DNA of 64,000 bases from Thiodubiliella sp900128405 (GTDB taxonomy: Bacteria > Pseudomonadota > Gammaproteobacteria > PS1 > Pseudothioglobaceae): positions 620,001 to 684,000 of the forward strand of contig OY821614.1 in assembly GCA_963682085.1 (NCBI GenBank), in the 5' to 3' direction. The notes under the pieces were generated by a model, which did not search any database, was not told the DNA's origin, and saw only the letters and a program-made list of their open reading frames with translations. A program made the translations under genes and the position numbers. Positions within the stretch are counted from its first letter, which is position 1. Each line of letters begins with the position of its first letter. Shown here piece after piece: positions 27,716 through 36,829 of the stretch.

Positions 27716-28693
27716 TTAAATTAAGTGTTCGGCAATAATATTGGAAAGTGCCTCTATATGGTCTTTTCGGTCATTTAACGCTGGAATGTAACTGAATTTT
27801 TTACCACCTGCTTGGATAAAATACGCTCTATTTTCTTCATCAATCTCCTCAATGGTTTCTAAGCAATCTACAGAAAACCCAGGGCAAATCACTTGCACAT
27901 GCTCAACACCACCTTGTGCCAAAGACTCCAAACTGGCTTTGGTTTGTGGTTTAATCCACTCCTCACGACCAAAAATAGATTGAAAACACAGTTGGTATTC
28001 ATTTTTCTCAATATTCAGTGCCTCAGCGAGCAACTTAACTGTGTCAACACAGTGGTCGTAATAAACATCGCCATTGTCAACGAACCGTTGCGGTATACCG
28101 TGAAATGATATCATTAACTTATCTGGTGTGCCGTGCTTGGACTGATGTTCGGTAACCGAATTAACCAAAGACTGAATATAGCTTTTGTTTTGGTAATAAT
28201 TATCAATAAATACCATTTCTGGTGTATTTTCCCAACTATCAAGAGCCTTATTAACAGCATCAAGTGTTGAATGTGTTGTGGTGTCTGAATATTGTGGATA
28301 AAGAGGTAAAACCACAATTTTTTCACAGCCTTTGTGCTGGAGTTTTTTTAATGCCAAATCAATCGATGGATTGCCATAACGCATACCTACTTCAAGCGCC
28401 AAATTATCAAAATTGTTAGCAAGAAATGCTTTAATGCCTTGTGCTTGTAAATTAGTGATATTTAACAAAGGAGAGCCTGTGCCAAAACTGTCCCAAATTT
28501 TGGCATAATTTTGTGCAGATTTTGCTGGCCTAATATTCAAAATAACCACATTTAAAGCCAGCCACCAAATCAATTTATTGGGTGGCTGAATAACACGCTC
28601 ATCTGACAAAAATTCTTTTAAATATCTTTTTAAAGCAGCCTTTGTTGGTGCATCAGGAGTGCCGAGATTGGTAAGTAAAACGCCAGTTTTCAT
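27716..28693 (-). CDS. hemH: Ferrochelatase
   Basis: This 325-residue enzyme inserts ferrous iron into protoporphyrin IX, the last step of haem synthesis. Recognisable segments are GVLLTNLGTPDAPTKAALKR at the N-terminus, GTGSPLL, the active-site MISFHGIPQRF and the C-terminal CPGFSVDCLETIEEIDEE. Length is typical of bacterial HemH. Its ATG shares one base with the stop of the thioredoxin gene (TAATG), so the two are translationally coupled and probably one transcript. Confidence 0.95.
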   Translation of the reverse strand: MKTGVLLTNLGTPDAPTKAALKRYLKEFLSDERVIQPPNKLIWWLALNVVILNIRPAKSAQNYAKIWDSFGTGSPLLNITNLQAQGIKAFLANNFDNLALEVGMRYGNPSIDLALKKLQHKGCEKIVVLPLYPQYSDTTTHSTLDAVNKALDSWENTPEMVFIDNYYQNKSYIQSLVNSVTEHQSKHGTPDKLMISFHGIPQRFVDNGDVYYDHCVDTVKLLAEALNIEKNEYQLCFQSIFGREEWIKPQTKASLESLAQGGVEHVQVICPGFSVDCLETIEEIDEENRAYFIQAGGKKFSYIPALNDRKDHIEALSNIIAEHLI

Positions 28694-29046
28694 TAAAATT
28701 TTCCCTTATTTCGATTGATGAATTTATGTATAAAATCATGTGTTTTTACAGAGTGAAAGCGATCAACTTCCACCCCTCTAATAAAGGCAATAACAGTTGG
28801 GAATCCACGCACTGAAAATTGTCCTGCAATCTTCATATTTTCATCTTCAGCCTCAAGTTTTGTAAATAACAATTCGTCCTTGCTATACGCCGTCACAACT
28901 TCATTTAAAATAGGCTCTAAAGCTCTGCAAGGTGAACACCATTGTGCAGAGATGTCCAAAATAACCAATTGGTTGTGTGATCTATCAATAACTAAAGATT
29001 GGAAATTGTCGATTGAAACTTCAATGGGTGTAAGATTATTAGACAT
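28693..29046 (-). CDS. Thioredoxin-family protein with CSPC active site
   Basis: This 117-residue protein has a single thioredoxin fold, with active site WCSPC (Cys37 and Cys40) and the cis-proline motif GFPTV near residue 80. Classical thioredoxins have CGPC; CSPC is seen in other family members. It has no signal peptide, so it acts in the cytoplasm. It overlaps hemH by one base, which hints at a role in thiol redox protection during haem synthesis, but this is an inference from coupling only. Confidence 0.85.
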   Translation of the reverse strand: MSNNLTPIEVSIDNFQSLVIDRSHNQLVILDISAQWCSPCRALEPILNEVVTAYSKDELLFTKLEAEDENMKIAGQFSVRGFPTVIAFIRGVEVDRFHSVKTHDFIHKFINRNKGKF

Positions 29047-29623
29047 ATTAAAATATTAAAAGATAGTCCTCTAGTAATTCTCTGCTTTTCTTGCAGGTGG
29101 GTTATTGGCAGGGTGTGATTTTTGATAGCTCATATTTATATAAATACCTTTAAAAAAATAAATTGTCAAAAAATCTTGCAGTATATCAGTCAAATATTTG
29201 TGAAAATAGTGTTACCAGACCTTTACCCAAGTATAAACCATCGTTAAAAATTTACTTTTTACCCGCTTGGAAATTTTTAAATCCAGTTTTATCCTTTCTA
29301 TCAAAGGGTTTAAAGGAATTTCCTATTTGGAAAAAACGAATCTTTTTAATCATTTATAGTTGCAAAGGTCTCATTATATATTAAAAAATTGGTAATTAAT
29401 TTTATTGGATATTATCCACATAGCCAGCACAGAGGTTTGCTTGAGGCAAAAAGTTGCTTAAATAGGAAATTTAGAGCTTATTAAGAAAAATAGGTATAAA
29501 AAGACCTATTTTGTTACTTTATTGCAATTTATCAAATACACAAAAAAGTTAGCCCTTGGAATTCTGTTAATAAATTTTTTTTGGTAAGAAAATATTTTTT
29601 GTTTTGAACTTCTATACAAAAAG
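29047..29623. other. Gene-poor stretch upstream of the thioredoxin gene
   Basis: The 577 bp are AT-rich. A 73-codon plus-strand frame from a TTG at 29163 has a low-complexity hydrophobic and Lys-rich product and no ribosome site, so it is not called. The right end contains a duplicated copy of the 3' end of the next gene. The minus-strand promoter of the thioredoxin-hemH pair should lie near 29050-29150, but no clear -35/-10 pair stands out. Confidence 0.5.
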
Positions 29624-29686
29624 TTAGTCCTTTGAAATTCTGTTAATAAATTTCTTAGTAAGGCGATATTTTTGTTTTGAACTTCT
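29541..29686 (-). repeat. Tandem duplication of a gene 3' end (2 x about 70 bp)
   Basis: 29617-29686 contains the last codons and stop of the winged-helix gene. 29541-29613 is a diverged direct copy beginning CAAAAAAGTTAGCCC and ending GTTTTGAACTTCT. In the outer copy the frame is disturbed and the stop lost. Confidence 0.8.
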
Positions 29687-30055
29687 GGGTGTTCCTGGAA
29701 TGGTTAACTCAAAAAAACCAGAGTTAATCAAAGGATTTAAAATACCAGTTTTAAACTTTGATTTATTGGTTCTTTTTAAAATTTTCATTAACTCTGCGGC
29801 TGTGCTTTCAGGTGCACATTCCTTCAAAATTTTAATGTGTTTTTTTTCTATCTTTTCAAAATTATAACTTAGTCCCCTCTTAGTCCCTAGTGTTGATTTA
29901 TTACTTATTGTATCGGTGCTTTTGTTTGAAAACAAATCTTGTTGTTCAACGCTCTCTTCATTAACAATATTACTCTTAAAATCTTTAACATTATCTACAA
30001 AAGTTTCCTTTTTTTTAATGTTTTCACTTGCTTTACTGCGATTAAAAAGCCCCAT
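29624..30055 (-). CDS. Small winged-helix-like protein downstream of aapP
   Basis: This 143-residue protein has an N-terminal ~70 residues that are Lys/Ser/Asn-rich and probably disordered. The C-terminal half resembles the winged-helix module at the end of many AlbA/Fic-type regulators, with the telltale pattern LNPLINSGFFELTIPGTPRS then KQKYRLT. A ribosome site (GGAAAAAATT) precedes the ATG. It begins 12 bp after aapP on the same strand and probably shares its transcript. A DNA-binding role is likely from the fold. Regulation of the transporter is speculation. Confidence 0.65.
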   Translation of the reverse strand: MGLFNRSKASENIKKKETFVDNVKDFKSNIVNEESVEQQDLFSNKSTDTISNKSTLGTKRGLSYNFEKIEKKHIKILKECAPESTAAELMKILKRTNKSKFKTGILNPLINSGFFELTIPGTPRSSKQKYRLTKKFINRISKD

Positions 30056-30067
30056 AATTTTTTCCTT

Positions 30068-30811
30068 TTATTTACTTAGTATCTGATCTAAGAACAATTG
30101 TAAACGCTCAGATTCTGGTTTATTAAAAAAAGCTTCAGGCTGATTTTCTTCAATAATTTGCCCCTCATCCATAAAGATAATACGGTCTGCAACTTTCTTG
30201 GCAAAGCCCATTTCATGGGTAACACAGAGCATGGTAATACCCTCTTTTGCCAGTCCAATCATAACATCTAGCACCTCTGCAATCATTTCAGGGTCAAGGG
30301 CAGAGGTGGGCTCATCGAACAACATAATCTTTGGTGAGGCACACAATGCTCTCGCAATGGCAACCCGCTGTTGCTGTCCGCCACTGAGTTGATTTGGATA
30401 CTTTTCAGCTTGGTCCCTAATACCCACCCTATCAAGTAACTGCAAGGCTTTCTCTTTCGCCTCTTGCTTATTTTTGTTGTGCACCCAAATTGGTGCAAGG
30501 GTTAAATTGTCAATAATACTCAAATGTGGAAAAAGATTAAAGTGCTGGAAAACCATAGACACCTCAGACCGCACTTGTCTAATTTTCTTTACATCGTCCT
30601 TAAGTTCGGTGTTATTGACAACAATAGAGCCTTGTTGAAATTTTTCCAAAAAGTTGACACAACGAATTAATGTAGATTTACCACTACCCGAGGGGCCACA
30701 AATCACAATAATCTCCCCTTCTTTAACGGTTAAATTAATGTCATTAAGTGCGTGAAAATCACCATACCACTTGTTCACCCCTTTGATTGTAATAATATCG
30801 TTTGTTTTCAT
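30068..30811 (-). CDS. aapP: General L-amino acid ABC transporter, ATP-binding subunit
   Basis: This 247-residue cytoplasmic ATPase energises amino-acid uptake. Walker A GPSGSGKST lies near residue 40, signature LSGGQQQR near 145 and Walker B IMLFDEPTSALD near 165. The sequence is typical of the polar amino-acid (GlnQ/AapP) group. It starts 3 bp after the aapM stop, completing an aapJ-Q-M-P order on the minus strand. Confidence 0.93.
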   Translation of the reverse strand: MKTNDIITIKGVNKWYGDFHALNDINLTVKEGEIIVICGPSGSGKSTLIRCVNFLEKFQQGSIVVNNTELKDDVKKIRQVRSEVSMVFQHFNLFPHLSIIDNLTLAPIWVHNKNKQEAKEKALQLLDRVGIRDQAEKYPNQLSGGQQQRVAIARALCASPKIMLFDEPTSALDPEMIAEVLDVMIGLAKEGITMLCVTHEMGFAKKVADRIIFMDEGQIIEENQPEAFFNKPESERLQLFLDQILSK

Positions 30812-30814
30812 AGT

Positions 30815-31915
30815 TTAATGTTCCGTGTTAAAGCGTTTTTCTAAAGTTTTTGAATAGCGAGACATTAGATATAGCAATACCCAAATCACCATGGCAACAA
30901 AAACCAGACCTTCGGTTTTTCTCCCCAACCAATCTGTGTCGCTGGTTGCTAATCCAGCAATAGCAAGCATATCAAAAATACCAATAATAAGCACCAAAGT
31001 CGTGTCTTTAAATAAGGCAATAAATGAGCCAACAATATTAGGAATGGATATTTTTAATGCTTGAGGCAATATAATAAACACCATTTTCTGGGTAAAACTA
31101 AGTCCAGATGCATCTGCAGCTTCATGTTGTCCTTTGGGAACGGCCTGTAACCCACCTCGAATAACCTCTGCAATATAGGCTGTTTGGAACGCAGTGATGC
31201 CAATCAGCGCCCTAAGCAATTTATCAAACTCAATCCCTTCGGTAAAGAACAATGGCAACATAACGGCAACCATGAACAAAATAGTAATCAAAGGAATGCC
31301 GCGAATCAACTCAATATAAGCAATACTTAAAAATTGAATGGTTTTCATCTTAGATTGCCTACCCAACGCCAAAAGTATGCCAATCGGAAAGGAGGCAACA
31401 ATACCCACTGAAGCCACCACAATAGTGAGCATTAGCCCGCCCCATTTGTTGGTTTCAATAATTTTTATACCTAAAAAATCATTGCCATAGAGTAGGAAAA
31501 AAGCAATCAACGGGTAAACAACAAAGAGTGAGAGTATTACCTTGTATTTAAAGTCTTTAAATAAATATGAAAAACGCACAACCAAAGCAAAAAGTAGCGT
31601 AATAGTAAGCAATAAATTAGGCCGCCAATGCGCCTCTAAGGGATATAAGCCATACATAAATAAACCCATTTTTTCACCGATATACGACCAACAAGCCGCC
31701 TCTTGAGTGCATTCAGCATTAGTTTTTGCAGAAAAATCCGCACTAAAAATCATCCAATCAAGTAAAGGTGGAAGGATGACATACAGCAGATACAAGGCAA
31801 GCAAACTAAGTACTGTATTGGTTTTTGAAGAAAATAAATTTCTTATTACCCAGCCTAAAATGCCTGTCTTTGCCTTAGGTGCTGGCTTGGATTGCTTAAG
31901 GGTAAAAATACTCAT
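30815..31915 (-). CDS. aapM: General L-amino acid ABC transporter, permease subunit AapM
   Basis: This 366-residue inner-membrane permease has several hydrophobic segments and the EAA loop of the amino-acid family (SGLSFTQKMVFIILPQALKI). The long N-terminal extension with membrane segments before the permease core is characteristic of AapM compared with shorter HisM-type permeases. It overlaps aapQ by 4 bp, so the two permeases are translationally coupled and form a heterodimer. Confidence 0.92.
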   Translation of the reverse strand: MSIFTLKQSKPAPKAKTGILGWVIRNLFSSKTNTVLSLLALYLLYVILPPLLDWMIFSADFSAKTNAECTQEAACWSYIGEKMGLFMYGLYPLEAHWRPNLLLTITLLFALVVRFSYLFKDFKYKVILSLFVVYPLIAFFLLYGNDFLGIKIIETNKWGGLMLTIVVASVGIVASFPIGILLALGRQSKMKTIQFLSIAYIELIRGIPLITILFMVAVMLPLFFTEGIEFDKLLRALIGITAFQTAYIAEVIRGGLQAVPKGQHEAADASGLSFTQKMVFIILPQALKISIPNIVGSFIALFKDTTLVLIIGIFDMLAIAGLATSDTDWLGRKTEGLVFVAMVIWVLLYLMSRYSKTLEKRFNTEH

Positions 31916-33072
31916 TCGTTTAAGCCTTTGATGCGCATTTTATGATTAACAAAGTTGAGTCCTAGTGAAATCAGTAGTGATAAAGTTAAATAAACCGCCA
32001 TGGTCATTAAAATAATTTCAATCGCCTGCCCTACCTGATTCAGCACTGTGCCTGAAAAAACACCCACCAAATCAGCATAACCAATGGCGGCAGCCAAGGA
32101 GGAATTTTTAGTTAAATTAAGATATTGATTGATAATAGGGGGAATGGCGACCCTTAAGGCTTGCGGTAATAGCACAAATTTAAGTGTTTGCGTCTGTGTT
32201 AAGCCCATTGCAAGCCCCGCTTCTTTTTGTCCATTATCAACAGATTCTATGCCTGCACGGATTGCTTCACTAATATAAGTGGCCGTATAAATGCTCAATG
32301 CCAGCACAAGGGCTAAAAATTCAGGCGAAAATGACAGTCCACCTTCAAAATTAAATCCTTGGAGGCTGGGGTAGTCAAAATGCAAAGGAGCACCCAATAA
32401 CAAGTAAACGCCCAATGGCAACCCCAGTAAACTTAATAAATGGTAGTGCCATGTGCGTTGTTTTATGCCTGTTTTATCGTGTTTTTTACTAAAAAATCGT
32501 TTGCTAAAAAAAGACAGAGAAGCACCCAAGAAAAAAGCAATCACCACCCAAGAAAATTCAGATTCAAAGATGGGTTTGGGTAAATAAATTCCTCGCAAAT
32601 TAAAAAAGACCTTATCAAAAAAATCAAAACTGTTGCGAGGCGATGGCAAACTGATTAACATCAGGTTGTACCAAAAGAAAATTTGTAAAAGAATGGGGAT
32701 GTTTCTAAAAATTTCAACATAAGTCTCTGCTAATTTAGAAATTAAATAATTACTAGATAATCTAGCAATACCAATGATAAACCCCAATATACTGGCAAAA
32801 ATAATACCGATAACTGAAACCACTATGGTGTTCACTAGCCCCACATAAAATGCACCAAGATTGCTAGAATCAACTGTATATGCAATTAAGTGCTCAGTAA
32901 TATCAAAGCCCGCCCTAACCTCTAAAAAATCAAAACCACTGCGAATGCCCAGGCGTTCAATATTGTAATTTAAGTTGCTAATCGCATAATAAGCGACATA
33001 GGCGACAATTAATACCGCCAAAACTTGAAATAAAACAAACCTAATTTTGTTGTTGTTTAAAAAACCAAACAT
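31912..33072 (-). CDS. aapQ: General L-amino acid ABC transporter, permease subunit AapQ
   Basis: This 386-residue inner-membrane permease pairs with AapM. The EAA-loop motif reads GLTQTQTLKFVLLPQALRVA, near residue 310. As in known AapQ, a large segment (about 170-250) separates the first membrane pair from the core. The ATG is preceded by AAAGGA at a good distance. It lies 230 bp after aapJ, beyond the aapJ terminator, so it is probably expressed at a lower level than the binding protein. Confidence 0.92.
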   Translation of the reverse strand: MFGFLNNNKIRFVLFQVLAVLIVAYVAYYAISNLNYNIERLGIRSGFDFLEVRAGFDITEHLIAYTVDSSNLGAFYVGLVNTIVVSVIGIIFASILGFIIGIARLSSNYLISKLAETYVEIFRNIPILLQIFFWYNLMLISLPSPRNSFDFFDKVFFNLRGIYLPKPIFESEFSWVVIAFFLGASLSFFSKRFFSKKHDKTGIKQRTWHYHLLSLLGLPLGVYLLLGAPLHFDYPSLQGFNFEGGLSFSPEFLALVLALSIYTATYISEAIRAGIESVDNGQKEAGLAMGLTQTQTLKFVLLPQALRVAIPPIINQYLNLTKNSSLAAAIGYADLVGVFSGTVLNQVGQAIEIILMTMAVYLTLSLLISLGLNFVNHKMRIKGLNE

Positions 33073-33261
33073 GGTGTCCTTTGGGTGTGAAACAAAGCAA
33101 TACAGCGTAATTTAGGAAATACAGAAGATAACCCCTTGCTCGTCCAAAAACAAGGAGGATAACTGGTTGTTTGACAAATTTTTAGGTGAAAAAAAGGCAG
33201 TTTCATATATTTCATAAGAAGTTGTAATGGATTAAATATAGTCTTTCAAAGACTATAGACT

Positions 33262-33296
33262 AAAAAAAACCAGCCTAAATTAGACTGGTTTTTTTA
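33262..33296 (-). terminator. Terminator/attenuator between aapJ and aapQ
   Basis: The hairpin AACCAGTCTA/TAGGCTGGTT (nine pairs, one mismatch) is followed on the minus strand by a run of eight T. It begins only a few bases after the aapJ stop. Partial read-through would give more binding protein than permease, a common arrangement in ABC uptake operons. The plus strand also ends in T residues, but no plus-strand gene precedes it. Confidence 0.85.
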
Positions 33297-33301
33297 AAGA
33301 T

Positions 33302-34309
33302 TTATCTAAATGGCGGTGAATACAAAATACCGCCATCTTTCCACAAAGCGTTTAATCCTCTAGTAATATTAATAGGTGTATTAATACCAATATTACGCTC
33401 AAAACTTTCAGAATAATTGCCAACTTGTTTGATGATATTATACGACCATTTTTTATCAAGACCTAGACGCTCACCCAACAAATCTGTATTGCCCAATAAA
33501 CGATTAATCTCAGAATTTTGACTGGGTTTGTCCACTGTCTTACTGGTTACACCTAATTCTTCAGCAGTTATCATAGCGTTAAGCGTCCAACGCACGATAT
33601 TAAGCCACTTATCATCACCTTGACGCACCACGGGACCTAATGGCTCCTTAGAAATAACATTTGACAATACTATGGCAGAAGACGGGTCTTTAAGTGTGGT
33701 TCTCAAAGCGTATAAACGCGATTGATCGGTAGTTAAAGCATCGCATCGCCCTGTTTCAAAGTTTGATTTAGTTTGGGCAATGGTGTCTGTTATTGAAGTC
33801 TTGTATTTAAAACCTTTTTCTTTAGCATAATCTGCTAAATTAAGTTCTGTGGTTGTGCCTTTGTTGATGCAAAAAGTAGCGCCATTCAAATCGTTAGCAT
33901 CTTTAACGCCAAGACTTTTCTTTACCATAAAGCCCTGACCATCGTAATAATTAACACCTGCAAAATTTAAGCCAAGTGAAGCATCACGCGTTAATGTCCA
34001 AGTTGTTACCCTTGATAAAATATCAATTTCACCACTTTGAAGTGCAGTAAAGCGCTCTTTAGCAGTTAAGGGAATGTATTTAACTTTTTCACTATTGCCC
34101 AAAGTCGCCGCCGCAACTGCACGACAAAGATCTACATCCAGCCCCACCCATTTACGCTGCTTATTAATCGCTGAAAAGCCTGCTAAACCTGTTGTTACGC
34201 CGCAATTTAAGTTACCTCTAGTTTGTATATCACTTAGTGTGTCTGCTTGAATGTTAAAGCCACTAATGGCTAGTAATGATGCAGTAGAAAATCTTAATAT
34301 CTTATTCAT
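33302..34309 (-). CDS. aapJ: General L-amino acid ABC transporter, periplasmic binding protein
   Basis: This 335-residue substrate-binding protein has a signal peptide (MNKILRFSTASLLAISGFNI, cleavage near QA|D). It has typical features of family 3 amino-acid binding proteins: RGNLNCGV near the N-terminus, GLDVDLCRAVAAA, and TALQSGEIDILSR. The open frame extends to a TTG at 34318, but ATG 34309 begins the signal peptide and has GGAA seven bases upstream, so that start is chosen. It captures L-amino acids in the periplasm for AapQMP. It is followed directly by a strong terminator. Confidence 0.93.
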   Translation of the reverse strand: MNKILRFSTASLLAISGFNIQADTLSDIQTRGNLNCGVTTGLAGFSAINKQRKWVGLDVDLCRAVAAATLGNSEKVKYIPLTAKERFTALQSGEIDILSRVTTWTLTRDASLGLNFAGVNYYDGQGFMVKKSLGVKDANDLNGATFCINKGTTTELNLADYAKEKGFKYKTSITDTIAQTKSNFETGRCDALTTDQSRLYALRTTLKDPSSAIVLSNVISKEPLGPVVRQGDDKWLNIVRWTLNAMITAEELGVTSKTVDKPSQNSEINRLLGNTDLLGERLGLDKKWSYNIIKQVGNYSESFERNIGINTPINITRGLNALWKDGGILYSPPFR

Positions 34310-34672
34310 TGGTTCCAATCCTAATAATTAAAAGTCATAAAAATACAGTTTAAGTCTGTACTTGTGTTCCGAAAAATTATAACAGAAATTTGTTTCTATG
34401 AAAGGCGAAATCAGACTGCCTAACTAGATTTAACCTGTTAATTGCCCCTTAATTTATCATTTATTTACAGCAATATTATCAATTTATTTATCTATTTAAG
34501 TAAAAAAATATAGTCAATAATTTAATGATAAATCAATAACTTATAAATATATTATGGTATTTTTACCATTACTAGTATTTTTTAACTAAAAATTCTGTTT
34601 TAATTGGCAGTAAAAAATAACTATAATGCATTTAAATAGTTAAAAAATACATTTAAAAATAGGCATTAAATC
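34310..34672. other. Divergent intergenic region between aapJ and nadE
   Basis: These 363 very AT-rich bases must hold promoters for both directions. TATAAT at 34622-34627 could be the nadE -10 box, but its spacing to TTGGCA (34604-34609) is only 12 bases, so the -35 is uncertain. No gene or stable hairpin is seen. Confidence 0.5.
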
Positions 34673-36547
34673 ATGGCAATAAAAACCAAGGAATATTTGG
34701 CTAAAATCCGCTCTAAGACTGGTCTTTCGGACTATAAAATAGCACAAACATACGACATTAATCAGTCTAATCTAAGTAAATACAAATCAGGAAAATCCGC
34801 CCTATCTGAAACCCACGCTTGGCTGTTTGCCAGTATTTTGGGTATCAATCCTGCCGAAGTTGTTGCCAACACCAAGCTTGAACAAGCAAAATTAAGCAAC
34901 AATGAATCGAAGGTCAAATTTTGGCAAGAGCAACTAGAAAACCTTGCAAGCAACTCAGAGCCTTTAAAAATTGACATTGCACAAATTAACCCTATTGTTG
35001 GAGATTTAAGCGAAAATACGAATAATATTATCAATTTGTCACGAAAATCTCATGAACTGGGTGCGCATTTATTGGTTTTTCCAGAATTGGCACTCAGCGG
35101 CTATCCACCAGAAGATTTACTCTTGCGTAAAGGTTTTATTGATCAAGTAGAAATCAATATTGAAAAAATACGTAAACAACTGCCTGAGTCTATGAGCATT
35201 TTATTTGGTGCTCCCATTTTTATTGATGGACATTTATATAACAGTGCTTGTTTAATACAATATGGTCGTGTGCGTTATTACCACAAACAATGCTTACCTA
35301 ATTATGGCGTGTTTGACGAAAAACGCTACTTTACGCCTGGGCAAAATGTCATGGTGTTTGAATGCCAAAAGCAACGCATTGGTGTATTAATTTGTGAAGA
35401 TGCCTGGGATGAATCACCTGTCAATACCGTGGTAAACCATGGTGCACAAACGATTATTAGCCTCAATGCCTCTCCTTTTCAAAAGGACAAGCACGCACAA
35501 CGCCTAAAGGTTATCAAACAGAGGGTTTTGGAAAACAAAGTGGGGTTTATTTATGTCAATATGGTTGGTGGGCAAGATGAATTGGTATTTGATGGCGGTT
35601 CATTTGCGATGAACAACAAAGGTGAAATCACCCATCAGCTGCCCTTTTTTCAAGCAATGACCCACGCTCTAAACACGCCAATAATGATGCAAAGTATTGA
35701 AACAACGGAAGAGACTATTTATAACGCCTTGGTGTTAGCCACCAAAGATTACATTGAAAAAAACGGCGTGTTTAATGGTGCTGTCATTGGCTTATCAGGG
35801 GGGATTGATTCCGCTTTAACGCTAGCTATTGCTGTTGATGCAATTGGTAATGAGAATGTTCAAGCGGTAATGATGCCGTATGAATACACCTCTGATATGA
35901 GTTTAGAAGATGCTAGAGCACAAGCCAGCAGTATGAATGTCGATTATCATGAAGTTAATATCCACCCGATGGTAAGCAGCTTTAATATGCAACTTAGTCC
36001 TCTATTCTCAGGCAAACAGCCTGACACCACTGAAGAAAACCTACAGGCACGCATTCGTGGCACGCTACTCATGGCAATATCCAATAAATCTGGAAAAATT
36101 TTACTCACCACAGGTAACAAATCCGAGATGGCAGTTGGTTATGCCACTTTATATGGTGATATGTCTGGTGGTTTTGCCCCACTCAAGGATATTGCCAAAA
36201 CACTGGTCTATCGTCTTGCCAAATATCGTAATTCTGTCAATTATGTCATTCCTGAGCGTGTGATTGACCGCCCCCCATCGGCAGAACTCGCCCTCAACCA
36301 AATTGACCAAGATTCCCTGCCTCCCTATGATGAGTTGGATGCAATATTGTCTCTGTTTGTTGAGCAAAAACACACTGTTGCATATATTGTTAAACAAGGC
36401 TTTGATGAGAAAATCGTTAAGCGTATCAGTCAAATGGTGCTTGATAATGAATACAAACGCCGGCAAAGCCCCCCTGGCCCCAAAATTAGCCAAAATTCTT
36501 TTGGCAAAGAACGCCGCTATCCCATGACCAGTAAGTTCCAACCTTAA
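34673..36547 (+). CDS. nadE: Glutamine-dependent NAD synthetase with N-terminal HTH domain
   Basis: This 624-residue protein has three parts. Residues 1-90 form a helix-turn-helix (SDYKIAQTYDINQSNLSKYK, then LGINPAEV) resembling small phage-type regulators such as DUF3693. Residues 98-340 are a nitrilase-type glutaminase with catalytic Glu138 (FPELALSGYP), Lys205 and Cys241 (LICEDAWD). Residues 345-624 are the ATP-dependent synthetase with SGGIDS at 375-380 and a TTGNKSE motif. The enzyme makes NAD from deamido-NAD using glutamine as nitrogen donor. Ordinary bacterial NadE of this type begins directly at the nitrilase domain (about 540 residues). There is no Met and no usual start codon between the two parts, which supports a real fusion. 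It is transcribed divergently from aapJ. Confidence 0.93.
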   Translation: MAIKTKEYLAKIRSKTGLSDYKIAQTYDINQSNLSKYKSGKSALSETHAWLFASILGINPAEVVANTKLEQAKLSNNESKVKFWQEQLENLASNSEPLKIDIAQINPIVGDLSENTNNIINLSRKSHELGAHLLVFPELALSGYPPEDLLLRKGFIDQVEINIEKIRKQLPESMSILFGAPIFIDGHLYNSACLIQYGRVRYYHKQCLPNYGVFDEKRYFTPGQNVMVFECQKQRIGVLICEDAWDESPVNTVVNHGAQTIISLNASPFQKDKHAQRLKVIKQRVLENKVGFIYVNMVGGQDELVFDGGSFAMNNKGEITHQLPFFQAMTHALNTPIMMQSIETTEETIYNALVLATKDYIEKNGVFNGAVIGLSGGIDSALTLAIAVDAIGNENVQAVMMPYEYTSDMSLEDARAQASSMNVDYHEVNIHPMVSSFNMQLSPLFSGKQPDTTEENLQARIRGTLLMAISNKSGKILLTTGNKSEMAVGYATLYGDMSGGFAPLKDIAKTLVYRLAKYRNSVNYVIPERVIDRPPSAELALNQIDQDSLPPYDELDAILSLFVEQKHTVAYIVKQGFDEKIVKRISQMVLDNEYKRRQSPPGPKISQNSFGKERRYPMTSKFQP

Positions 36548-36622
36548 CTATGCTTTTAAAAATCAATTGAATTTTTAATTATCTTAGAATTGTGCTTATC
36601 AATCTTGTAAAATTCACGGTTA

Positions 36623-36699
36623 CGGGGCGTAGCGCAGTCTGGTAGCGTACCACACTGGGGGTGTGGTGGTCACAGGTTCAAATCCTGTCGTCCCGACCA
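36623..36699 (+). tRNA. tRNA-Pro (anticodon GGG)
   Basis: The 77 bases fold as a complete cloverleaf. The acceptor arm CGGGGCG pairs with CGTCCCG with one G-U pair. The D arm is AGCGCAGTCTGGTAGCGT, the anticodon arm CCACA-CTGGGGG-TGTGG with GGG at 36657-36659, and the T arm CAGGTTCAAATCCTG. CCA is encoded at the 3' end. It closely resembles enterobacterial tRNA-Pro(GGG). Confidence 0.95.
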
Positions 36700-36816
36700 A
36701 TTTACAGCATTAAAGTTGATAAACCCAAAATACCTAGGGTTTTAAAGTAGCATTAGCACTTAGGGTCAACAAACCTCTAGTAACCCTATTCAAGCAAAAA
36801 AAAATGGGGATTCTTT

Positions 36817-36822
36817 GAGGAG
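36817..36822 (+). promoter_or_regulatory. Strong ribosome binding site before the signal-peptide ATG
   Basis: GAGGAG lies seven bases before ATG 36830. The ATGs of the DsrE frame (36897, 36909) have no well-placed site, so translation should begin in the signal-peptide frame. Confidence 0.75.
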
Positions 36823-36829
36823 AGAAAAA

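Noticed and set aside
29163..29384. 73-codon plus-strand frame from TTG
   Set aside because: No ribosome site, repetitive hydrophobic/Lys composition.
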